Positions 1 through 7,189 of a DNA stretch of 25,624 nucleotides are shown here, in pieces. The notes beneath the pieces were generated by a model that was given only the letters and a program-made list of their open reading frames with translations, did no database searches and was not told the DNA's origin. Source of the stretch: Prorocentrum cordatum (Eukaryota; Sar; Dinophyceae; Prorocentrales; Prorocentraceae). Where the stretch lies: positions 2,501 through 28,124 of the forward strand of contig CAUYUJ010010501.1 of assembly GCA_963575745.1 (NCBI GenBank), in the 5' to 3' direction. Each line of letters starts with the position of its first letter. The stretch's first letter is position 1. The translations under genes were made by a program, and so were the position numbers.

Positions 1-333
1 GGAGGAGGAGTGAGGGGAGGATGAGGAGAGGAGGAGGATGAGGAGGAGGAGGAGGAGGAGGGAGGGAGGAGGGAGGCGAGGGAGGGAGGGAGGTGGCGGG
101 CGGGGCGGCGGGCGGTCGGAGGGAGGGAAGGGAGGAGGGAGGAGGAGGAGGAGGAGGAGGGAGGAGGAGGAGGAGGAGGAGGGGAGGTAGTGAGGAGGGT
201 CGGTGAGGAGGAGGAGGAGGATGAGGAGGAGGAGGATGAGGAGGGAGGAGGAGGAGGCTGAGTTGGAGGAGGAGGAGGAGGAGGAGGAGGAGGAGGAGGA
301 GGAGGAGGAGGAGGAGTTGGAGGAGCAGGATAT
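1..333. repeat. Imperfect (GGA)n purine tract
   Basis: The plus strand is almost entirely G and A in GGA triplets, with interruptions such as GAGG, GATGAGG and a short GC-rich break near 95-118. The last third (roughly 265-315) is almost pure GGA. This is a microsatellite. Open frames across it are low-complexity Gly/Arg/Glu or Ser/Pro/Leu translations and are not genes. Confidence 0.97.
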
Positions 334-619
334 CTGGGGCCTCGAGGTTTTGGAATCGCCCGCCCGCCGCGTGCGGCCCTAGCCCCCGCTGGCCTGTGGC
401 TGGCGGGCCGTCCTCGCCAGGAGAAGAGGCGGAGGAGCTCGACGGCGAGGCGAAGCGCGAGCGCGGTGGCTACCCTCTTATTTTTTGGTGTGTGTATATA
501 TATATACCTATATACGTAGCACCCCGCAATTGCGGATAAGAGTGAGGGGGCGGGCGCGGGCGACGCGGGCGTCGTCAAGCCGGCGGACCTCGTGGCCCCC
601 ACCTTCCCTGTCGATGGCG
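334..619. other. Low-copy GC-rich stretch with a short TA tract
   Basis: This is non-repetitive GC-rich DNA between the GGA tract and the first TCC tract. A TGTGTGTATATATATATAC microsatellite lies at about 489-508. I recognise no protein motif in any frame and see no RNA gene. Confidence 0.6.
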
Positions 620-985
620 CTCTCCTCCTCCTCCTCCTCCTCTTCCTCCTCCGCCTCCTCCTCCTCTTCCTCGTCCTCGTCCTCGTCCTCATCGTCATCG
701 TCGTCCTCCTCCTCCACCTCGTCCTCCTCCTCCTCCGCTTCTTCCTCGTCCTCCCTCCTGCCCCCTAGTCCTTCCATCAGAGTCCTCCCAATTGGTCGTT
801 CATGTTCCTCACTCGTTCGGCATCCTCCTCGTCCCCCCTCCCGATCCCTCCCCCCTCCATCCTTTTCGTGTCGTCGTCGTCGACTCGTCGTGTCGTCCCC
901 TTCCTCCTCCTCCTCCTCCTCCTCCTCCTCCTCCTCCTCCTCCTCCTCCTCCTCCTCCTCCCCCTCCTCGTCCTCCTGCAAAAGC
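620..985. repeat. (TCC)n pyrimidine tracts
   Basis: There are two blocks of TCC triplets: an interrupted one at about 620-770 with TCG and TCT variants, and a nearly pure one at about 898-985. A pyrimidine-rich spacer with GTCGTCGTCG lies between them. The block is in inverted orientation to the GGA tract at 1-333, so the two could pair on a single strand. Poly-Ser, poly-Pro and poly-Leu frames here are translation artefacts. Confidence 0.95.
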
Positions 986-1395
986 AGCCCGCCGCAGGCG
1001 CCGAAAACATTGGTTTGTACACTGAACGTGGTTTGGGTCGCGGGTGGGCCGCGGGTTCTCCACCGGGAACGAATGCAAAAGTTGCCCGTGGTTTGGGTCG
1101 CGGTGGGCCGCGGGTTCTCCACCGGGAACGAATGCAAAAGATGCCCGCCGCAGGCGCCGAAAAATTGGTTTGTACCCTGAACGTGGTCGCGGGTGGGCCG
1201 CGGTCTCTCCACCTAGAACGAATGCAAAAGATGCCCGCCGCAGGCGCCGAAAAATGTGGTTTGTACCCTGAACGTGGTTTGGGTCGCGGGTTGGTCGCGA
1301 GTTGATCGCGGGGTGGGTCGCGGGCTCTCCACCTGGAAGGAATGCAAAAAAAGCCCGCCGCAGGCGCCGAAAATGTTGGTTTGTACCTTGAACGT
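986..1395. repeat. Complex minisatellite, four units with a GCCGAAAA box
   Basis: The block CCCGCCGCAGGCGCCGAAAA, followed by TTGGTTTGTACNCTGAACGTGG, occurs at about 984, 1145, 1232 and 1352. Between copies lie variable runs of GGTCGCGGGTG and the block CTCCACCNGGAACGAATGCA. The interval changes (about 158, 87 and 120 bp) because the GGTCGCGGG part expands and contracts. Frames are open on both strands only because the unit has few stops. Confidence 0.92.
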
Positions 1396-1731
1396 GGTTT
1401 GGGTCGAAGGTGGGTCGCGGGTGGGTCGCGGGGTGGTTCGCGGGTGGGTCGCGGGTGGGTCGCGGGTGGGTCGCGGGTGGGTCGCGGGGTGGGCCGCGGG
1501 CGGGTCGCGGGGTGGGTCGCGGGTGGGTCGCGGGTGGGGGTCGCGGGTGGGTCGCGGGGTGGGTCGCGGGGTGGGTCGCGGGTGGGTCGCGGGGGTCGCG
1601 GGTGGGTCGCAGGGTGGGTCGCGGGGTGGGTCGCGGGGTGGGTCGCGGGTGGGTCGCGGGTGGGTCGCGGGTGGGTCGCGGGTGGGTCGCGGGGTGGGTC
1701 GCGGGTGGGTCGCGGGGCGGGTTGCGGGTGG
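1396..1731. repeat. GGTCGCGGGTG 11-bp minisatellite array
   Basis: There are about 30 head-to-tail copies of an 11-bp unit (GGTCGCGGGTG), with some units reading GGTCGCGGGG. It grows directly out of the spacer of the preceding complex minisatellite, so it looks like a local expansion of that spacer. G-runs of 3-4 recur every 5-7 bases. Confidence 0.96.
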
Positions 1732-1802
1732 GACGACGACAACAAACAACAACAACAACAACAAACAACAACAACAACAACAACACAACAACAACAACAA
1801 CG
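1732..1802. repeat. (CAA)n microsatellite
   Basis: About 20 CAA/ACA triplets immediately follow the 11-bp array, with rare interruptions (AAACAAC, ACACAAC). Confidence 0.97.
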
Positions 1803-2160
1803 AATCCGCACCGCGGAATCTCACTTCAGCCACGCACCCAGGGACAGTGAATGACCGTTCGGCCCCCTCACTCTGATATATATATATATATTCTCATACG
1901 CACCTCTCCGAGGGAGTAGAGCTCAGAGGCGATTAATGCGCACGTCGCCCGCGATTTTCCTGGCCGTTTCGCTCGGGACATCCTCGAACTTCTGAACATC
2001 GGTGGCACCCCTCACGCAGATCGTGACGTCAGGGTCCAACAACACATGGGAATTTCAACATTTTAACATAAAACCTGCAAACGCACATGGTACTTTCAAT
2101 AATTTTGACACCGATTCTCAGAGAATGGCGGTTTCGCCTGAGACATCCTCCTAAAATCGA
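1803..2160. other. Low-copy stretch with a short TA tract and a diverged direct repeat
   Basis: A (TA)n tract lies at about 1877-1892. The segment GGCCGTTTCGCTCGGGACATCCTC at about 1961 recurs, diverged, as GGCGGTTTCGCCTGAGACATCCTC at about 2126, an approximate 165-bp direct repeat. No coding motif is recognised. Confidence 0.6.
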
Positions 2161-2335
2161 GCCCCAGACCCCTCCTCGGAGCCTCCTGGGGGCCTCCTGG
2201 AACCTCCTGGGGCCTCCTGGGGCTTTCTGGACCTTCTGGTACCCCAGACCCCGCCTCGGAGCCTCCTGGAGTTCTCCTGGGCCTGCTGAGGCCGCCTGGG
2301 GCCTCCTGGGGCCTCCTGGGGCTTCAGAACTACAT
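2161..2335. repeat. CCTCCTGGGG-type minisatellite
   Basis: Repeats of GCCTCCTGGGG/GCCTCCTGGAA, about 10-12 bp each, include a longer duplication of the CCCCAGACCCC-CCTCGGAGCCTCCTGG block at about 2161 and 2243. A shorter outpost of the same unit lies at 2478-2540. The collagen-like Pro/Gly frames that result are not genes. Confidence 0.9.
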
Positions 2336-2477
2336 GCACACACAGAGACACAAATCACGCCCAACACATCACACGCTAGACAAACATAACATACACACAC
2401 ACACACACCGACAACACACAAAAAGCACGCACAAAGCACACAGCACACATCACACACACACACACACTCACAATCCT
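2336..2477. repeat. (CA)n microsatellite, interrupted
   Basis: This is a CA-rich tract with pure CA runs at about 2390-2410 and 2448-2467. Degenerate ACACAAAG/CACGC sequence separates them. It splits the CCTCCTGGGG repeat into two blocks. Confidence 0.92.
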
Positions 2478-2540
2478 GGGGCCTCCTGGAGCCTCTTCTG
2501 GTATCCAAGTCGGGCCTCCTGAGGCTTCCTGGGGGGCCCT
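2478..2540. repeat. Second block of the CCTCCTGG repeat
   Basis: It contains CCTGGGGCCTCCTGGAGCCTC and CTCCTGAGGCTTCCTGGGGG, the same unit as at 2161-2335, beyond the CA tract. Confidence 0.85.
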
Positions 2541-2664
2541 GGTACACACATCGCAAGGTGTGGCAACCCCACTTGCGCTCGAGTGCGACTTCGCTGTTGC
2601 ATGTCACTCCTGCTTCAAACGCCCCTTCAGCTTGTTGTATGAGCCTGGGCACACACGTGCCACT

Positions 2665-2666
<2 letters not shown>

Positions 2667-2729
<63 letters not shown>

Positions 2730-2731
2730 TC
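2667..2731. repeat. (TA)n(TG)n compound microsatellite
   Basis: TATATA from about 2667 to 2711 has one TG interruption, then changes to pure TG (about 2711-2729). The flanking low-copy DNA (2541-2666 and 2732-2865) shows no gene I recognise. Confidence 0.97.
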
Positions 2732-2865
2732 CTCCCCCCCCTCTGCGGCCGCCCTCTTCTGGCCCTCCCCCCTCTTGCACGCGGGACCAGTTCGCAACGC
2801 TGCAGCCCGGGCTGCTCGACGCGCGAGCGGATCGCCCCTGCCGCGACGCGACGGCAAAAGAGTGT

Positions 2866-2872
2866 GTTTGTC

Positions 2873-2905
<33 letters not shown>

Positions 2906-3142
2906 CTGTGTGTGTGGTTGCCCAGCCACAGCACCATGAGGGGATGGCCGTCTCGGCTTCTCCTTGTCTCTCTTTTGACAAGTTGGCGCGCGCGCGGTCT
3001 CCGCGCGGCGCGCTTGACGGTGTGGTGAGTGGCCCACCCGCGACGAGCGAAAGTGTGTGTGTGTGTGTGGAGGGAGGGCAGAGGGAAGAGGGAGGAGGAG
3101 GAGGAGGAGGAGGAGGAGGAGAAGGAGGAGGAGGAGGAAGAT
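2866..3142. repeat. (TG)n tracts and a (GGA)n tract around a low-copy island
   Basis: TG runs lie at about 2868-2916 and 3053-3068, and a GGA run at about 3084-3140. The island between them has alternating CG (GCGCGCGCG near 2987-3010) and no recognised coding motif. Confidence 0.93.
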
Positions 3143-3637
3143 TAGGGTTCTTCGACTGTGAGTGCATGCTGGGAGGGAATCGGGCGGCGAATCTCCCCCG
3201 TTTCTGCCGCCGCGCTAACTTGGCTGGGCATCGTGAAGTTGGCCCTGCAGCTATGGACCCTCGGCGAGGGCTACACCTGTCAGGCCGCCAATGTCCCAAG
3301 TTTAGGCCGCCGATCTTGCCAGTTCACGCCGCACACTTTTGAACGCTCAGGTTGGTGCGCGCGCCTCCCAGGCAGAGGAGGATGTTGTGATGCTGGGGTG
3401 ATTCATCGCGACTCGGTCGTCTGCGCTACTGTGTCTCTCTAGATTCCCTCGGTGAGGGCATCGTGTACCTTCTGGGCATGTTTACGCAGACCCCTTGATT
3501 TTTTATAGTGAGTTGGTACACTGACCCAGCCCTACTGCAGGTCATTGTCACATCGGACCTGGCATACTTAACATCATGCGTCCTGGTTACCCGCTGCTGC
3601 TTGGATATGGATGGCGGAGGAAGTTGACGTGATGATG
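3143..3637. other. Low-copy DNA, no recognised gene
   Basis: This stretch is of mixed composition. It holds the first copies of short motifs that recur downstream: TTGGCCCTGCAG at about 3239 and GGTGAGGGCATC at about 3450. Open frames are short (under 100 codons) and show no family motif. Confidence 0.5.
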
Positions 3638-3740
3638 AGGAGGAGGAGCAGGAGGAGGAGGAGAAGGAGGAGCAGGAGAAGGAGGAGCAGGAGCAGGAGG
3701 AGGAGGAGGAGGAGTGGCAAGAGCAGGAGGAGGAAGAAGA
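3638..3740. repeat. (GGA)n/(GCAGGA)n purine tract
   Basis: GGA triplets are interspersed with GCA and GAA. This is a purine-rich microsatellite on the plus strand. Confidence 0.95.
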
Positions 3741-4250
3741 GGATGGATTATTAACGTTAACACACCGTGCGTGTCGACCGTTGCAAGCGTGTTGACCGCT
3801 TCGGTCCTCGGCGAAGGAAGCCACAGTTTCAGGCAATGACCCTCAATGAGGGCATGCAGTCACCGAGACCGCAGTTTCAAGCGATGACCCCTGGTGAGGG
3901 CATCCAACGAGGAGGTGGCGGATGAGCGGGAGATATGGAGGTGATGGAGGAATTCTGAGGGCATGTTTCAATTGGCCCTGCAGGAACGGTTCGGATCTGA
4001 CGCGTTGGGCATAGAGGCGCCCACCGCATCGGCATTTTAGTTACCGCGCTCGGTACCCGAGGGCATCTTTACATCGGCCTTTTCTCGAAGATGTATGGGG
4101 GAGCGGAGGGGCATTGATGAGGGTGGGTCATCCTTGCCATACCCAGGCGCTGCAGCGTACTCCTGAATCCCTGCTGATCACAGCTGCCTTGCATATCTTG
4201 ATGCTCGCGGGCGCCCGCTGTTGCAGTACCAGGCCGGACCTATGTTTTAT
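3741..4250. other. Low-copy DNA with a dispersed GAGGGCAT motif
   Basis: An approximately 50-bp imperfect dimer, CAGTTTCAGGCAATGACCCTCAATGAGGGCATG and CAGTTTCAAGCGATGACCCCTGGTGAGGGCATC, sits at about 3823-3860 and 3871-3905. GAGGGCAT recurs near 3957 and 4062, and TTGGCCCTGCAG near 3973. No gene is recognised. Confidence 0.6.
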
Positions 4251-4470
4251 GGAGCAGTGCATACATACATTAATCCATACATGCGTACATCCGTCCAGAC
4301 TCATATACATACATACATCCATACATACACATGCAGACGCACGCACACACATACATGTTTATTCATGAATGTATACATACATGTATGTATAGTAGGGCGC
4401 CCGCTGTCGCAATCCATACACACAACATACACACACGCATCTATACATATGTATATATTGATACACGGCT
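4251..4470. repeat. (CATA)n/(CACA)n degenerate tetranucleotide tract
   Basis: CATACATACAT-type tetranucleotides mix with ACAC and TATG variants, with pure runs near 4255-4275, 4303-4325 and 4371-4390. Frames rich in His, Thr, Tyr and Ile across it are artefacts. The following stretch, 4471-4737, is low-copy DNA with no recognised feature. Confidence 0.9.
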
Positions 4471-4737
4471 CCTGTTGTTTTGGTTTTTGTTCATATGTTA
4501 TCTCTTCTCGTATCAATTGTGTTGCCTGTCGGCCCCGTGCCCGCTGCCCGAATCATTATTTGAATGCTCGGCCTCATCACACTGTGTTGCGGTTGGTTTA
4601 TCATCCTTCGTTGTGGATCGCAGGAGTGGCCTGTGCATTCGGGTCGCCGCAAGGGTACCCACTTTCTTCTGTGGCAGATTACACGAGGAGTTCTCTTGTA
4701 GAGGTCTTACAAAACATATGATTATCAACGGCGTAAT

Positions 4738-4911
4738 AAAAACGCTCCTACCCTGGTTTACGAGGCGCTGTGCGCTGAACCTTCTGTGGGCTGACAGGGT
4801 AAACCCTGCATATCGCGCGTGTCGCGCGGCGTTCGGGCGGCTCTCTGGCCTTTGGGAGCTCCCGGGAGGTTTGCGGACCGCGCACTTGTAACCCTGGGTA
4901 GGGGCGTTTTT
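4738..4911. mobile_element. Candidate MITE-like element with 27-bp inverted ends
   Basis: The left end (4738-4764) and the reverse complement of the right end (4885-4911) match at 23 of 27 positions. Both begin AAAAACGC and contain CCTACCC. The 174-bp interior holds a perfect 6-bp stem CAGGGT-AA-ACCCTG (about 4796-4809) and has no coding capacity. I cannot see a clear target-site duplication (flanks GTAAT and GCATC). A non-autonomous DNA element is the simplest reading. A hairpin of other origin is possible. Confidence 0.55.
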
Positions 4912-5221
4912 GCATCCCTCAAGTTTTTTGTTGTGGCACATTACCCACGACGCTGGAGTACGCAGGACGGACGATTTCCTTCTTGAGGTGAAGCTTGCGA
5001 TGCTGAGTTCGACAGAGAACATCGGCGCCGCCGAACGGACGGCGTGTGGACGAGCCGCGTGTAGCTCGTCCAGAAGGAGAGACAAACATTCATGTTGAGC
5101 GGGGCCGTCGCGCGTGGAACGTTGATGGGGTCGCACGAGACAGCACAGGACCCATTCCGAGACGTTGATGACCGACCCCCCTCCCTCCGTAGAATCTTAG
5201 CACGGGCGGTTTCCAGGGCCC
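4912..5221. other. Low-copy DNA, no recognised gene
   Basis: A short stem GGACGAGC/GCTCGTCC with a small loop lies at about 5048-5071. An open frame of 207 codons runs on the minus strand (5136-4513) but crosses the MITE-like element and shows no family motif, so I do not call it. Confidence 0.5.
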
Positions 5222-5316
5222 GCGGATTCGATTTCGCCCGATTCCCCGTTAGAAGTCGGATCCGCCCTCACAAGTACAGCCGGACGCGGATCCAGAAAAT
5301 TCGAAATCGAATCCGC
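5222..5316. repeat. Hairpin-forming inverted repeat
   Basis: A perfect 15-bp inverted repeat (5222-5236 with 5302-5316, GCGGATTCGATTTCG and its complement) encloses a second pair, GGATCCGC (about 5259) and GCGGATCC (about 5286). The two pairs nest into a roughly 95-nt foldback. Confidence 0.75.
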
Positions 5317-5559
5317 ACGGGCGAAACAAACCAGACACCACAGTTGGATCTGCTCGACCTTAAGGGGGTTCGACGGCGGTTAGCTCAATCGCGTCTGTTC
5401 AAGACTTCAAACCGTCGTTCCTGGCCCGAGAGGGAAACATTTCGTCTTGGGGGTAACCCCTTGTGCTGAGGAAGGGCTTCCATTTCAGAAACGTTCTTGG
5501 GGCCAATGTTGGGGAACTTGCGGTGGGACAGTCGCGGTGATAGCTTTGATGGCACCAGT
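5317..5559. other. Low-copy DNA, no recognised gene
   Basis: No repeat, RNA gene or protein motif is recognised. The piece GGCGGTTAGCTCAATCGCG near 5372 resembles a tRNA start only superficially. Confidence 0.45.
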
Positions 5560-6480
5560 GGTCCCGCCTGTGATCGGGCGCTCGCCCCCACTGCCGCCAA
5601 GACGGAAACCACTACAAACGTGCATCTCGACTGTTATCATGGGGCGCCCACGTTTTCATAGGCAGTCTAATCGCCACGTCGAGGACCACTATATACACGG
5701 CCGCCGTCGCCACTGTCAGTGGAACTGTCAGGCACTACCACCATCACCACTTCACCTGGGGGCAGCGACTTTCATGACCACCACAGTCATGATCATGACC
5801 AGCACGACCACCACCTGAACTTGCACCGCCGTCATAACTCTTCCTACTTTCGGATACGCGATTCAAGCCTTGCCCCGTCAAATTGTCTTTCGTTGTCCAA
5901 CCCCGTTTGGTGGGCCATCGCCACCGCCGTCACAAACTGCGCCGCCGCCAACACCTGTGCCGCCATCGTCACGGCCACCCGGCGTAATGATGACCATGGC
6001 ACTGGCGATGATGATGGGGCGGCGGTCCAGGTGGTGGCGGTGATACTGCCTGTCCAAGTGTTGGTGCAGATTGTGGTGGCGGTGGCGGTGGTAACGATGA
6101 TGAAAGTAGTACTGTTGGTTCCGGATGGCAGCCATGACTGTGGGGATCGTTCTAGTGGTCCGATGATGGCGCTGACGATGGTGATAGCGACGACGGTGTT
6201 GTGGTGGGGGTAATATAGCTGGTAATTGCGATTGTGGCGGGTGGTGGGAATGACGATGAACATGGCGGTGGCGCGCGGCGTTGCAAATCATGATGGTGAC
6301 ATCACCCACCTCGTCCCACCTTCAACCAGTATTGGTAGCATCAGCAGCACTGCCATCTGGTCCACCACCACCACCACCACTGGCATTATCCTCACCGTCT
6401 GCACTGCCAGACGCTTGGGACATCAACGCCACCGCCGTCCAGCTAGCAGCGACCACCACCACAATCATCCATCGCGATCA
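5560..6480. repeat. Degenerate triplet region, CAC/ACC and GTG/GGT blocks
   Basis: Triplet-periodic low-complexity DNA changes strand sense. It is CAC/ACC-rich at about 5700-5970, GTG/GAT/GGC-rich at about 5990-6290, and CAC/ATC-rich again at about 6310-6480. Open frames here (for example 5719-6213 plus and 6263-5844 minus) translate to Thr/Ala/Val/His-rich sequence with no domain. I treat the region as decayed triplet repeats rather than a gene. Confidence 0.7.
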
Positions 6481-6499
6481 CCTTTATTCTTGCCTGGGC

Positions 6500-7189
6500 A
6501 ACTAAAAGTGAAGCATCGCGGCCTTCAATTTGAATCCTTTTGTGGAGATCAATATATTGGTTCCTATCGCGGATGGTGCAATTGACATCCTTATGTGCAG
6601 ACTTACGAATGGATCCCACATGGAATTCTTTCGTGGAGCACTACAATGTTTTCCTATTGCGTCGGGGACGTATTGTTTCCTATGGTGCGGCCTTCGAGTC
6701 GCATCTCTATATAGGTATTCCAAACCGAATCCCACTGTGTTGGCTACAACTGATCTCCTTATGTAAACGTTTACGCATGCATTTCTCCTGTGTGAAATAC
6801 CTTTGCACATTGATTCCTGTTGTGCGGCCGTCAAATGGAATCCTTGTGCGCCTGGCTCGGGAGCAGAGACGGCCCGGCCGACGACAAATTTGAAAAACAC
6901 AACCAAGCGGGGGGACCAACAGCGCTGTGTTTTTGATATATATATATATATATATATAACGTGATGAACAACAAATCAAACAAGATAACCTGGAAGCCAT
7001 GATAACCGTACCGTTTTTGGATGAATATAAAAACAACAGTGTTTACGCATTCCCAGAATGATTCTCATGGTGCGGCCATAGAATGGAATCCGTTTGAAGG
7101 GCTCAACATATTGATTCTTATTGTGTACGATGCAACAGACAACAGTTTTGTCTTACACATTGCTTCCTATTATGCGGCCATCAAAATCT
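6500..7189 (+). repeat. Dispersed repeat 'R', several diverged copies, plus a TA tract
   Basis: A core close to TTGATTCCTATTGTGCGGCC, followed by an AAATGGAATCC box, recurs near 6556, 6640, 6690, 6810, 7065, 7110 and 7165. Linkers such as CTTATGTGCAGACTTACGAATGGATCC and TCTTACACATTG vary. A (TA)n tract lies at 6937-6958. The segment TGCGCCTGGCTCGGG...GGCCGAC at about 6847-6882 is the reverse complement of a box at 10900-10945 in the tandem R array. No coding function is seen. Confidence 0.85.

Noticed and set aside
485-1833. Ser-, Arg- and Pro-rich frames on both strands
   Set aside because: They translate TCC tracts and the 11-bp minisatellite. There is no domain, and many overlapping frames are open at once.
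4331-5136. Frames of 186 (plus) and 207 (minus) codons
   Set aside because: They overlap each other and the MITE-like element, start in a CATA tract, and carry no recognisable motif.
5372-5440. tRNA-like start GGCGGTTAGCTCAATCGCG
   Set aside because: The D-stem partner (GAGC), an anticodon stem and a T-arm in register are missing.
5719-6309. Thr/Val/Ala-rich frames of 139-164 codons
   Set aside because: They arise from degenerate CAC/GTG triplets on both strands and have no domain signature.
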